Part shown: positions 10,089 to 19,650 of the stretch, one piece after another
How positions within the stretch are numbered: the stretch's first letter is position 1
Layout: every line of letters begins with the position of its first letter
NCBI GenBank assembly: GCA_947460595.1
Contig: CANHGS010000016.1
Coordinates: 1-64,000, forward strand
Reading direction: 5' to 3'
Length of the DNA stretch: 64,000 nucleotides
Source of the DNA: Bacteroidota bacterium
Lineage (GTDB): Bacteria > Bacteroidota > Bacteroidia > Chitinophagales > Chitinophagaceae
Notes under the pieces: generated by a model
Told to the model about the DNA's origin: nothing
What the model saw: only the letters and a program-made list of their open reading frames with translations
The model's database searches: none
Translations under genes and position numbers: made by a program

Positions 10089-11198
10089 TTAATATTGAAT
10101 TTTAAACAGATAACATGCAGTTCCTGGGCCATTATTTAAGTTAACCCCAGCTGGTGCGTATAAATAAGTTGGCTTACCTTTTTTTAGTAACAATTGTGGA
10201 CGTTCAAATTTATCGGCATGATAATTTGGCGCCTTCTTTAGTATAGAATCAGGAACATATTGGTTCATTTTATCAAATCCTAATTTTCCATCCTGAAATT
10301 CAAAGAAAAGCCCATCATCAGAAGATAGCAATAAGCCTTTTTCCAGATAATTATCTGTCATTAACAGATAGATCTTGTTTTTATGAACAAATACATAGGG
10401 GTCTTCTATAAATCTAGTTTCATCATTATTGGTAACTCTTTTAGGATAATGTGTATAAGGCCCTTCAAGATTACTAGCAATTGCCACACCATAGGTATTA
10501 ATAGTTCTTCCATTAGTGGCTTTATAACTGCCCCTATAATAAAGATAATATTTACCATTTTCAGGATGTTTCAATAAAGTAGGGTTGTCTATCCCACCAA
10601 AAATTTTATGACTCCAAATAGCCGTATCAGAACTTGAGGGAGGAGCAAGAATCATTTTGGGAGCCGACCAGGGACCATTAATATTTTTAGAAGTTATCAT
10701 TCCAATTACATGAGACTTTTTTGTCCAATTATTGAGTGTTGAAGTATTTGAATGAAAAAGCAATACGTATTTGCCATCAATGTATTTAATGGTAGGATTA
10801 TGTTGTGTACCACTATTCCACGCGCCAACTGGTGCTTCACCAGGCTTTAAGAGAACTCTTTGAAAAGTAAATGGACCTTCTGGTGAATTAGAACTGTATT
10901 GGGCAATTTCAGAAGAGGAATACCAATACTCAAATCCTTTTTTATAACTCTTGTCATTGGGCAATATGGGAATGCGAGAAACAAATAAATGCACTTTATT
11001 ATCATTACCCCAAATAGGGCTAGTACACCAGATATGATAGTTTTTTTCCTCTAAAATCAACCCTTTAAAGATTAATTTTTTTGACCACTCCTCTTTATAA
11101 TCATTAGATGTTTGAGCTAAGATATAATTAGTAAAAGTTATCAGGTTGAAAAACAAAAGTATTTTAATGAAATATCTATTCAAATGACTGGCTTTCAT
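10089..11198 (-). CDS. GH43/GH117-superfamily five-bladed propeller protein
   Basis: 369 aa with a hydrophobic N-terminal segment (ILLFFNLITFTNYILAQ). It carries YHIWCTSPIWG, QHNPTIKY, GGIDNPTLL, IEDPYVFVHKNKIYL and FERPQLLL, which align in order with its paralogues at 2010-3245 and 25114-26196. This is the most diverged of the three: its blade 1 lacks the YSRWP motif and has FVSRIPI instead. A secreted exo-glycosidase acting on a side chain is likely, but no substrate can be given. It sits between the beta-helix gene (33-base gap) and the GH43 gene (27-base gap) in unit B. Confidence 0.78.
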   Translation of the reverse strand: MKASHLNRYFIKILLFFNLITFTNYILAQTSNDYKEEWSKKLIFKGLILEEKNYHIWCTSPIWGNDNKVHLFVSRIPILPNDKSYKKGFEYWYSSSEIAQYSSNSPEGPFTFQRVLLKPGEAPVGAWNSGTQHNPTIKYIDGKYVLLFHSNTSTLNNWTKKSHVIGMITSKNINGPWSAPKMILAPPSSSDTAIWSHKIFGGIDNPTLLKHPENGKYYLYYRGSYKATNGRTINTYGVAIASNLEGPYTHYPKRVTNNDETRFIEDPYVFVHKNKIYLLMTDNYLEKGLLLSSDDGLFFEFQDGKLGFDKMNQYVPDSILKKAPNYHADKFERPQLLLKKGKPTYLYAPAGVNLNNGPGTACYLFKIQY

Positions 11199-11231
11199 TT
11201 TAAAATAATTACATGAATTTTGATTGTCAAT

Positions 11232-13688
11232 TTATATTCCATCTGCTTCTTTAAATTCTTTGCTAGCAGCCCCTTTAGTGGGTTTACAGATAAATTCTAG
11301 CTTTTCAAATTTATCATAGTCAATACCCAACTGTTTTTTGACAATTTCATTAAACCTGGATGGAAATTCATATGTAATACCTATACGTTTAACATCAATA
11401 TCTTTAAACCCTAATTGGTAGGCAGGCGAGTTCTCTTGTAAACGAAAATCCCCCGTTTTAATATTCCTGAATAAGGGGTCAGCAACAAAGCTATTTTTAT
11501 CTGCTCCGCGTGTTCTATAATAATCTAGTGCAGATTGTCCGTGATCCTTCAAATTTGCATCGAAATACAAGTTTTTGTCAATATTGGGTTCTTCAATTTT
11601 AAGTTCTGTTAACTTACCATTTACTGTACCCTGTCTGTAAAAAGTATTATGGGAAGCAATTTTATAAAAAATATTATTTTGGATATTGCAAGCGGTATAA
11701 GGTGGCATCTTATCCCTAGTAAAGACATCCATAATACTGAAATAACCAATAAACATTCTATTAGTTTTACCAGCAGAATTCTCGTATACAATATCATGTA
11801 TATCGGCTATAATGTTGTTATATGCATTATTCTCATAGTACTTAAGATTGATACCCCCACCGTTACAATTGTAAATTACGTTTTCTGAAATATGGGTATT
11901 TTTAAGAAATGCATCAGTTCTTATGGCTTGTTGCATGCCTACCCCATTCAAATGATGAATATAATTGCGTTTAATTTGGTTTCCATCACCAACATCAGAT
12001 AAATAAATAGCATTCCCATCAAAACATTTTTGCATGACCAGAAATACCTCATTGTCTTCAACAGTATTGTTCCGAGTATGATAATAAGGAGCAGTTTTGG
12101 GCCATTGATTATAAAAAACAAAATTGTTGAAATTATACGAAGTGGTATCATCTTGGTATAATGCTTCAGGCGCAATTTCATCTAAACGAAGACTACCAAC
12201 CTGTTCTCTGTTTTCACCCTTTAATTGAAAGAACATGGGGCGTGTACCACTCAAAACAATTGCATCGTAGGGCAAATGGTGCAACTTATTATTTTGTATG
12301 ATGTTTTCACCACTTTGCCATACCATGATCCCATTTGATTGATAATAAAATTCACCACAATGGTGAATTTGGTTATTGATTATTTTATTTGACTTATTTA
12401 CATTGAGTTTACCTGGCCCATATCCGCAAAGTAAAATACCAGTACCTCCCACATAATCAATCAAATTGTTTTTGATCACATTGCTTTGGGCATGTAAATC
12501 CAATCTAACAGCAGCACTTCCAGCATTTGTTAACCTACAATTACTCAGTTCACAATATTCAGCATCGCGAAAGCGTACCATGGCATTTTCCTTATTCCAC
12601 ATATCCCATTCATGCTGTAGCCCTATATCTTTTTTAGTAATTACTTCTCTTTCTCCTCGCGTAAATGTCAACCCCTTAAAGGAAATATTTCTAACAATCC
12701 CTCCTGATTCGTGCCCGTCTACCAAAATATACTCAGACAAGGCAGGGAATGTCACTTGTTTTGGCTGACCACTGATTGGCCAATAATAAACCAGCTTTTC
12801 TTTGGTATTCACCACCCACTCTCCTGGAGTATCCAGATAATCAATCACATTTTCAACCCTGCAACTTCCACCTTCCATTGCATGCAAATGTTTATCAATT
12901 TTACCCATTGGATAAGTTGCTGGAAGTTCTGTTTGGGCTACCGATTTTGTTTCATCAACTGAAGCCAAACTGAGATAATTGGTAACATAGCCTACATTGG
13001 GTTGAACAAAGATTTCAATGTCATTTAAATTATCCCAATTTTTAATGATGCCAGTTGGAAACCAAAGAGAATTCCTATCAGCTTTAATCATTCCCTTCCA
13101 GTCTATACCTCCCCCATCTCCACCAGTCATTACTTTGGTTGGCTCAAAACCCTTGGATGCAGCCCTTGTAAGTAGTTTACCATTATCATATAATGTATAA
13201 AAACGTTCTTTCCCATTGGGCAATTCGGGCAGTTGTGCAACAAATACTTTTCCATTTGCAATTGATGGTAGTCCTTTAATGGATTTGGCTAACTTCCAAC
13301 CAGTAATGGCAATATCTGAGGAGATAATTGGATTCTCATCAGGATATGCCATATATACTATTTGATAGGAATCATAATGACTATCTGCCGGCGTAAATAC
13401 TTCTGTTTCTAATAATGTGAATTCCCCTCCACGGATAAGTACATAAATATTTCTATAGCAGTCTTTTTTAATGAACCTAACAGCTTTTTTGGCTTGGCCG
13501 ATAGTTGCAAATGGGCCATCCGTTTTATTAGCATTTGGCTCTGCCAATTTACCAGACCAAGTATCATTGCCTTTAGTTGAAACATAAAAATCAGCAAAGG
13601 GAGTTCCACTATTTTGGGCTAGGATTAGTTCAAAATTATTGATCAGTAAAACAAAAATTAAAGCTTTAAGCAAGTGATACTTTCTCAT
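11232..13688 (-). CDS. Secreted right-handed parallel beta-helix protein, GH141-like
   Basis: 818 aa with a signal peptide (residues 1-24). Mature protein begins FADFYVSTKGNDTWSGKL and PFATIGQAKKAVR, a hallmark of large secreted beta-helix enzymes. Rungs rich in Asn and Ile follow (NCRLTNAGSAAVRLD, NVIKNNLIDYVGGTGILLCG, NIIQNNKLHHLPYDAIVLSG). The overall plan resembles GH141, a family known from an alpha-L-fucosidase of rhamnogalacturonan-II breakdown and from a xylanase; I infer this from style and context, not an alignment. Unit B also contains GH29 and GH2 genes, so a depolymerising or side-chain-cutting role fits. A polysaccharide lyase-like fold with other chemistry cannot be excluded. 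Confidence 0.8.
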   Translation of the reverse strand: MRKYHLLKALIFVLLINNFELILAQNSGTPFADFYVSTKGNDTWSGKLAEPNANKTDGPFATIGQAKKAVRFIKKDCYRNIYVLIRGGEFTLLETEVFTPADSHYDSYQIVYMAYPDENPIISSDIAITGWKLAKSIKGLPSIANGKVFVAQLPELPNGKERFYTLYDNGKLLTRAASKGFEPTKVMTGGDGGGIDWKGMIKADRNSLWFPTGIIKNWDNLNDIEIFVQPNVGYVTNYLSLASVDETKSVAQTELPATYPMGKIDKHLHAMEGGSCRVENVIDYLDTPGEWVVNTKEKLVYYWPISGQPKQVTFPALSEYILVDGHESGGIVRNISFKGLTFTRGEREVITKKDIGLQHEWDMWNKENAMVRFRDAEYCELSNCRLTNAGSAAVRLDLHAQSNVIKNNLIDYVGGTGILLCGYGPGKLNVNKSNKIINNQIHHCGEFYYQSNGIMVWQSGENIIQNNKLHHLPYDAIVLSGTRPMFFQLKGENREQVGSLRLDEIAPEALYQDDTTSYNFNNFVFYNQWPKTAPYYHTRNNTVEDNEVFLVMQKCFDGNAIYLSDVGDGNQIKRNYIHHLNGVGMQQAIRTDAFLKNTHISENVIYNCNGGGINLKYYENNAYNNIIADIHDIVYENSAGKTNRMFIGYFSIMDVFTRDKMPPYTACNIQNNIFYKIASHNTFYRQGTVNGKLTELKIEEPNIDKNLYFDANLKDHGQSALDYYRTRGADKNSFVADPLFRNIKTGDFRLQENSPAYQLGFKDIDVKRIGITYEFPSRFNEIVKKQLGIDYDKFEKLEFICKPTKGAASKEFKEADGI

Positions 13689-13742
13689 ATAAAAATTTAC
13701 ATTTTTGGGTATGGTTATTAGGAATTTACAACATGGATTGAA

Positions 13743-16205
13743 TTATCGATAATCCAACCAGGCAGTTGCTATAGTGTTTGTATCTGATACAAATCGAATC
13801 CAACGAGCTTGAATATTTTTCGGGAATTTGAAACTGAATTTTTCATTGGCCTTTACAACAAAGCTTTTATAATTTACCCATTCATTGTCTCCAGTAGGAT
13901 CAAATTGAATAGAAATGGTAACAGACTTATTTGATTGATGTGATAAGCTAAGTGTACGATCATCATAAAACCCGTATAAATAAGGATCTGAGGGTGTATT
14001 AGCAATGACAGAACTATTAAGCCAAGGCCCACCTTTTCCTACAGGCTTGCCTAGTTGCCACAAATCATCTATCACGCCTGCCCAAATTGAACATTTCTTA
14101 TCTTTTGATTGAAAAATATGAGGGTTGCTTAATGATCCAGAATTCAGAGTCAATCCAGTCATCACAAGCATTCCCCTAAATGAAGTATAATCGTTGATTT
14201 TAAAATTATGAGAAGAAATGGGTCTAATTTTTGCATATCCATCTGCATTTTCCGCTGGTAATTCGTAAAATGTTCCACCACAATTAAAAAGATCTCTTTC
14301 AGTAGCAACTTCTCTACAAATGCGTAATTGCTGTTTTGCCATTAATTCCTGATAACTTTCATTTCCTAATGGCAATCTCCACCTCCTTTTAGCATCATCA
14401 ACTATAAGATAAGAACTAGACTCAACTGTAACCACTTGACTAGGAATAGCAACTTTTTCTCTAATAAAATGGGCAATTGAATCATTAGACGCAGGAACAA
14501 TATTCATTTGCTCATCCATCTCATAATACCCTGTTTCTGTTTTTTTATTTTCAGCATTTGCCAAAATCCCTAGAACACCACGATTATTCCCCAAGCTATA
14601 TAGCAAACCTCCTTGATCATTGGTTGATCCAACTGTAGCTAACCCATTGAACATTTTATTCACAGTTACTAATCTTGGCTTATTTGAGGTATACACAAAA
14701 GAAATAGTTGCTTTAGTAGCATTATCAGCCTTCACACGAATCCATTCTGCTTGTTCATTTTGATCAAAAGCAACCCATGAAGAACTATTTGCTGCAAGTT
14801 TTAAGGTTTGCAATTTGCTCCATTGATTATTTCCTTTTTTGTCAACTTCAAAAGAAAAATTCAGGTCTTGCTTGCCATCGTTCTTTACCCATGCAATTCT
14901 ATTATTCCATCCTGCAAATAAAAAAGGATCTGATACTGAACCAGGTTGAATTGATTCCGAAAGCCATACAGAACCTGCCGCATCAGTTGTTCCAGTATGG
15001 TCTGGTTGAGTTAATGTAGTAAACCATAAATTAGATTGTGATTGACCAGGACCTGCAATCCCACCTTTTGCTTGTCTTTTATTTAAGAACTCGCTTTTAG
15101 CAGCATCGTCACAACCAAAAACCAATTGGTCATTCCATCTTGTAAAATCTCCTATAACTTTTAAATAAGAAGATCTAGGACGAATACCTGAGGTATTTGA
15201 TGCAGTGAATGTTTGAGGAAATTTCCAAAACATGCCATGCATGGTCATCAAGTAATCTGGATTTTTTTCTGAACCTATATTTCGAATCCTAGGCCATTCG
15301 GTATTCCAACCATGAGCGCCGTCATAACTATTACTTGCTTTGGGTAATCTATAAAAGGTCCAATTTCCCTTGTCTCTCAAACCCAACAAAACAGATTTAT
15401 AGTCCCAACCGGTAGACCAGATTGGCTGTGTATTAGGATTGTCATTCCCATAAATTCCACCAGGTCCTGTTACTTCAGTAAACTGGTTTCTTCTAATCAA
15501 TTTCCAATTTTTTCCATCCCATTCAGAAAGAGAGCCTGCTTCCGTTCTTGGGTCTGTTCGCGCCTTCTCCCCTTGTTCTCCATTATTAGAATATACCAGT
15601 ACCCCTTGACCAGAATAAGTTCCTTTTCCATGAACTCCAACTAATAATTCACTTTCAAAACTCTTTGCACCTTCTCTTCTCATTAAATTCCCGTCTTTAT
15701 ACAAAGTCTTTACATCCAAAGAATGAACATCAACATCATAAAAACCTTCTTCCATAGTTCCTATAATCACTTTATTGGCAGGATCAATTAAACTTCTTGC
15801 AATACCTGTAAATCTGCCAGGTGCTTTACTAATAGGAATGACCCTAACATTTCCATTGGTATCAATGGCATAAGGCCCAATAAATAATTGACTACTTTCT
15901 TTGTGTATCATCCTGTTGGCAGGTGTTCCTCCAATACTCTCGGGTCTTGTGATCCTTTGTAGGGATGATGTAATCTCATAAAGTTTATCAGATGAACCAA
16001 AGGGCATATGAGGGCCGTAGGTTATAACCCATAGGCGATTAGCCCATGGTACTACTGCGCCAGTTCCGCATTCACCTTCATTATTAAAATAAGCTAGGCT
16101 TGGATAAATGCCACTGATACTGATGGGAGCTTTTTGTTTCTGCGCAAAAGCAGTTAGCATAAAAAATGAAAATGCCAAACTTGCTAAAAAGTAATTGATT
16201 CGCAT
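13743..16205 (-). CDS. Large secreted propeller-like protein of unknown function
   Basis: 820 aa with a signal peptide ending FAQ (residue 22). Not assigned to a named family. Residues about 30-400 have repeated short beta motifs (VVPWANRLWVITYGPHM, KLYEITSSL, ESELLVGVHGKGTY, DYKSVLLGLRDKGNWTFYRL) suggesting a beta-propeller. Two homologous beta-sandwich-like modules follow, at about 413-508 and 715-820. Both contain SDP followed by aromatic-rich strands, then D-x-x-G-x-N-x-W and WIR. A second propeller-like segment (about 512-700) lies between them. It is embedded in unit B between the beta-helix gene and a divergent GH29 gene, so a glycan-binding or glycoside-cleaving role is plausible. Catalytic residues could not be identified. 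Confidence 0.75.
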   Translation of the reverse strand: MRINYFLASLAFSFFMLTAFAQKQKAPISISGIYPSLAYFNNEGECGTGAVVPWANRLWVITYGPHMPFGSSDKLYEITSSLQRITRPESIGGTPANRMIHKESSQLFIGPYAIDTNGNVRVIPISKAPGRFTGIARSLIDPANKVIIGTMEEGFYDVDVHSLDVKTLYKDGNLMRREGAKSFESELLVGVHGKGTYSGQGVLVYSNNGEQGEKARTDPRTEAGSLSEWDGKNWKLIRRNQFTEVTGPGGIYGNDNPNTQPIWSTGWDYKSVLLGLRDKGNWTFYRLPKASNSYDGAHGWNTEWPRIRNIGSEKNPDYLMTMHGMFWKFPQTFTASNTSGIRPRSSYLKVIGDFTRWNDQLVFGCDDAAKSEFLNKRQAKGGIAGPGQSQSNLWFTTLTQPDHTGTTDAAGSVWLSESIQPGSVSDPFLFAGWNNRIAWVKNDGKQDLNFSFEVDKKGNNQWSKLQTLKLAANSSSWVAFDQNEQAEWIRVKADNATKATISFVYTSNKPRLVTVNKMFNGLATVGSTNDQGGLLYSLGNNRGVLGILANAENKKTETGYYEMDEQMNIVPASNDSIAHFIREKVAIPSQVVTVESSSYLIVDDAKRRWRLPLGNESYQELMAKQQLRICREVATERDLFNCGGTFYELPAENADGYAKIRPISSHNFKINDYTSFRGMLVMTGLTLNSGSLSNPHIFQSKDKKCSIWAGVIDDLWQLGKPVGKGGPWLNSSVIANTPSDPYLYGFYDDRTLSLSHQSNKSVTISIQFDPTGDNEWVNYKSFVVKANEKFSFKFPKNIQARWIRFVSDTNTIATAWLDYR

Positions 16206-16229
16206 ATTTAAATATGTTTTTCGGATGTT

Positions 16230-17282
16230 CTATTTAAAGTTTTTCCAAATTAGTTTTCCCAACTTAATGATACTATCTGAATCAGACTTTCTGTAGGTTC
16301 CAGATTTATCAGGTGCAGTTGATAGTAATATATTAGAGCCCCCTCTATCAAAATTTTGTTTGATAAAATGATATAAACTATCAACTGGATAAAATTTACT
16401 CATTGGAAAGGTGAACCAAACTGATCCTTTCATCAACCCATTTCCTAGTGTTAGAGAATCACATCTTTGAGAAGTAATTTCATACTCAAAAGGCAAATAA
16501 TATTGTTGACCATTAATGGTTCTATTGGGATTATGTCCTTCTATTGGCGGAGTGCGTTCCTCCCCATTTATAAAATCTGTTGGAAAATATCTAAGTTTAC
16601 TGCCATCTTGTACATGCTCATTAAAATGTACAAAGGTTTTTGGGTTAATACTTTTCACCAAATCATACGATTCTTGAGGCTTAAGCGAAGTATCTGCCCA
16701 ACATTGCATATCAAGCCAGAACTCATAAATATTGCCATAGTTAGTGGCCAATTCAGAAAGCTGCGCAAGTATAATTTTTTTGGCACTAGACTTCTCTAAT
16801 TCGGACTTGATTACTGGATTCCATTTTGAAGGATCCCAATCTTTACTACCCCAAAGGCAATAATATAAGCAAGGCTTAATATTATATTTTCTACAAGCAT
16901 TGACAAATAATTTAACTACATCTTTTTTGAAGGGACTATTTGCAACATCAAAACTAGTTACCTTACTATCCCACAAACAAAAACCGGAGGTATGTCTGGT
17001 AGTTAACACTGCATATTTTATACCCGCCGCTTTTAATGTTTTCATCATGGATTCAAAATCCAAATTTGTTGGATTAAAAATCTTCGGATCCGTATTTTTT
17101 GAAAATTCGCGGACCAAAAATGTGTTATCATTAAAGTGAACAAATGCTCCAAAGCGAAGACTTTCCCATTCTGCAATTTCATTAGTTTTATGACTAGCAG
17201 GAGCGTAAGATTCAATTTCTTTTCTATTAAAAGAAAATATACTTACAATGACAAAAAAGAAAATAACAATAACAAACTTCAT
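16230..17282 (-). CDS. Divergent GH29 alpha-L-fucosidase-like protein
   Basis: 350 aa, shorter than the other GH29 proteins here (475-597 aa), with an N-terminal hydrophobic segment (residues 2-18). The (beta/alpha)8 core is recognisable: WESLRFGAFVHF, MKTLKAAGIKYAVLTTRH, GFCLWDSKVTSFDV and YEFWLDMQCW, where D191 matches the GH29 nucleophile. E266 in LPFEYEI is a candidate acid/base. The usual HWG becomes HFN and the substrate-binding HHDGF becomes RHTSGF, so the glycone pocket differs from a standard fucosidase. There is no C-terminal beta-sandwich. It lies 16 bases upstream of no gene overlap within unit B, between the DUF5703 gene and the propeller-like gene. A related terminal sugar may be the true substrate. 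Confidence 0.83.
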   Translation of the reverse strand: MKFVIVIFFFVIVSIFSFNRKEIESYAPASHKTNEIAEWESLRFGAFVHFNDNTFLVREFSKNTDPKIFNPTNLDFESMMKTLKAAGIKYAVLTTRHTSGFCLWDSKVTSFDVANSPFKKDVVKLFVNACRKYNIKPCLYYCLWGSKDWDPSKWNPVIKSELEKSSAKKIILAQLSELATNYGNIYEFWLDMQCWADTSLKPQESYDLVKSINPKTFVHFNEHVQDGSKLRYFPTDFINGEERTPPIEGHNPNRTINGQQYYLPFEYEITSQRCDSLTLGNGLMKGSVWFTFPMSKFYPVDSLYHFIKQNFDRGGSNILLSTAPDKSGTYRKSDSDSIIKLGKLIWKNFK

Positions 17283-17298
17283 AACGATTATTAATTAA

Positions 17299-19632
17299 TT
17301 ATTTTAGCATCAACACCACATCTGATTTTCTGGATTCTGGACTTACATTAATAGAGATGATTTTCCCTGATTTCAATACTGCTTCCACTGTTGTATTATA
17401 AGGAGCATGTAATTTGAAACTTACATCCCAATCTTTAGGCCATGAGGGAAATAAATAAATCTTATTGTCTACCGTTTGCATTAGCATTTCTTGAAGTCCA
17501 ATCATACCACTCCCACCCCAATTATGGTCTGGCACCCAATCATGCCCTGGCCCCCAAAATGTTGGAAATCTTCTTTCTGAATCACGCAACTTCTGAATAG
17601 TAATCTCAGCTGCTTCATTAGTAAGACCCAAACGAGCACAAAATATAGCATCTTGATGCCAACTGATATAATTCTTTTGAATTGGCAGATCCGTTCCGTA
17701 TTTCCAAGTATTAATAGCTGTTTCTAAATCAGGTCTCCCTATTCCATAAATACCATATGGGAAAACGGGATATAGTTGAGGGATTTCTTGATTATTAATG
17801 CGTGCCCATGTCCATGCAGGTGAAATGGTTTTATGACCATCTTTCTCCCTAAATGCTATGGGAGGAATACGATTTAACATGCCTTCCCAATGCTTGCGTT
17901 TTTCTCTTGGAACATATTTGTCTGAAAGTTCTAACAAACGAGTTAATACAGTTTGTAAACCAGCAATAGTTGAGGTAGAATTATAAGCCATCTTATATGT
18001 TTCAGCACCAGTACCGGGATATAAAATAAGTTTGCCATTCCCATCCAGTGCTTGTTTACCACGCAAAAGGGCTTCTTTTTGATAATGTTCATCAAAAAAA
18101 GTTAGACAACTTTCAATGAAAGGAATATATTTTGATATATCCTGACCAGAATAACGATCCAGATCCAACATCATTAAACAAAACTCCATTTGTGTATCCC
18201 ACAAATATTCTAGCCAATAATTATATTCTACGCCCTTAGGAAAATAGTCAGGTCTTTTCCATCCATAAGATGTGGCTAAAGGAAGTCCAAATTGTTCAAG
18301 CTGTTCTGTAAAGGAAGCCCCTTTATGCCCCCAGTAATATTCCGTTCTTTTTTCTGCGTTTCCTAAGGCTTGCAAATAAAAATTTAACTGAGGCGCAAGC
18401 ATATCAAAATCGCCGCTTTTAAACATAGGAAAATAAACCAACCGTTGATTTTGCGCCGTATGTGTACCTCCTCCCCAGTTTCGGTGATCGGGTGTAAACG
18501 GTAGACTTTTATCTATGTAGGAAGGATCAAACGTAAACAAACCACCATTGAATTTAGTAGGATATTTTCCAAAAGCATTACAACCTAGTTGATACCTGAA
18601 TAATTGATAATTTCTACCAACCTGCCATTCCGCAGACTTTGGATTAGGAATATCTGAATTGATGTTAATATAGCTTCGATTCCAAAACTCATTCCACCAA
18701 TTCAAAGTTTTTTCTTTAGCAGCATTTTGATTTAAAACTGCATTATTCTCCATGTTTAATAATCCTCTTTTCCAATCTTGAATGGATGGAGTATTATCAA
18801 CATGCAGCATCACCATCAAATGATTATTACGAGAAGGTTTTTTTGTTTTTAGCTTCCAACCTTTGAAATCTGTATCAGCATATTTTCCTGATGTGGTTCC
18901 AACAGCTTCCATATTATTTCCAATCATCTCTCCTCCAAAAGTTAGATTTTTAAGAGGATTCCATAGTTGGTCCTTTATTGGTAGTAAGCCCTGTTGTTTA
19001 ACCGTAAAATCAAATAAGGATTCATCGCGGTTGCGATGATAAAAGACTATGCTATTCTTATTAAAGCCAATTGAATCTTTTCTAATAATAGCATTCATTG
19101 GGGCATCGCGATAGCCTAAGCTAGCATTGGTCATTTTGGGATTGTTCCATTCTAAGTCATTCATTCGCCAATTCTCATATATAGCTTCAACAGATACGGG
19201 CCTACCACTTTCGGTTTCAACATTGATTACCGGCTTAAAAACATCAACCCAGATTTTAACAATCGTTTTGTATCCGGCATTAGTTCCTGAAATTTCAACA
19301 TAACCCTCCTTGAGTTTCAATTCTTGTTTAAATACACCCTGATCAAAAGGATTGGGACTGATCTTCAACCGCACCCTCCCAAATTTTGGAAAAACATTGT
19401 TTTCGTCAAAAGCCCCACTTCTAGAAAGATAAAATAATATCTCACCTTTTTCAACCCATACATTTAAACCAATATCTCCACCTCCACAAGGCATGGATTC
19501 AGATGAGTTTTGACTTTGGGTAGTCCAAACAATATTGTATTGATCTAACCCAATTCTATTCTGACCAAATGTTTTTAGAATTGAACTAGATAAAACAAAC
19601 ACCATTAAAATCCAGACAATATTTTTTCTCAT
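17299..19632 (-). CDS. DUF5703-type protein, predicted (alpha/alpha)6 glycosidase
   Basis: 777 aa with a signal peptide (residues 1-23). The N-terminal domain has the DUF5703 pattern: QYNIVWTTQSQNSSESMPCG followed by GDIGLNVWVEKGEILFYLSR. The remainder is helical and ends in a C-terminal beta-sandwich (WDVSFKLHAPYNTTVEAVL). The segment PDHNWGGSGMIGLQEMLMQ (residues 701-719) aligns with the GH95 motif around the catalytic Asp (IDANLGVTAGIAEMLLQ at 28159-30624), placing D702 at the catalytic position. E544 in LYPGTGAETYK is a candidate acid. No activity is known to me for the family. It is followed after 16 bases by a GH29 gene in unit B; a paralogue lies in unit C (32093-34444). Confidence 0.83.
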   Translation of the reverse strand: MRKNIVWILMVFVLSSSILKTFGQNRIGLDQYNIVWTTQSQNSSESMPCGGGDIGLNVWVEKGEILFYLSRSGAFDENNVFPKFGRVRLKISPNPFDQGVFKQELKLKEGYVEISGTNAGYKTIVKIWVDVFKPVINVETESGRPVSVEAIYENWRMNDLEWNNPKMTNASLGYRDAPMNAIIRKDSIGFNKNSIVFYHRNRDESLFDFTVKQQGLLPIKDQLWNPLKNLTFGGEMIGNNMEAVGTTSGKYADTDFKGWKLKTKKPSRNNHLMVMLHVDNTPSIQDWKRGLLNMENNAVLNQNAAKEKTLNWWNEFWNRSYININSDIPNPKSAEWQVGRNYQLFRYQLGCNAFGKYPTKFNGGLFTFDPSYIDKSLPFTPDHRNWGGGTHTAQNQRLVYFPMFKSGDFDMLAPQLNFYLQALGNAEKRTEYYWGHKGASFTEQLEQFGLPLATSYGWKRPDYFPKGVEYNYWLEYLWDTQMEFCLMMLDLDRYSGQDISKYIPFIESCLTFFDEHYQKEALLRGKQALDGNGKLILYPGTGAETYKMAYNSTSTIAGLQTVLTRLLELSDKYVPREKRKHWEGMLNRIPPIAFREKDGHKTISPAWTWARINNQEIPQLYPVFPYGIYGIGRPDLETAINTWKYGTDLPIQKNYISWHQDAIFCARLGLTNEAAEITIQKLRDSERRFPTFWGPGHDWVPDHNWGGSGMIGLQEMLMQTVDNKIYLFPSWPKDWDVSFKLHAPYNTTVEAVLKSGKIISINVSPESRKSDVVLMLK

Positions 19633-19650
19633 CTTAAATTGAAAATTAGA

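Noticed and set aside
13742-13753. ATTATCGATAAT palindrome resembling the outer part of the dyad operator
   Set aside because: It lacks the second arm and the AAACG core, and spans the stop codon of the propeller-like gene (CGATAA). Chance is the simpler explanation.
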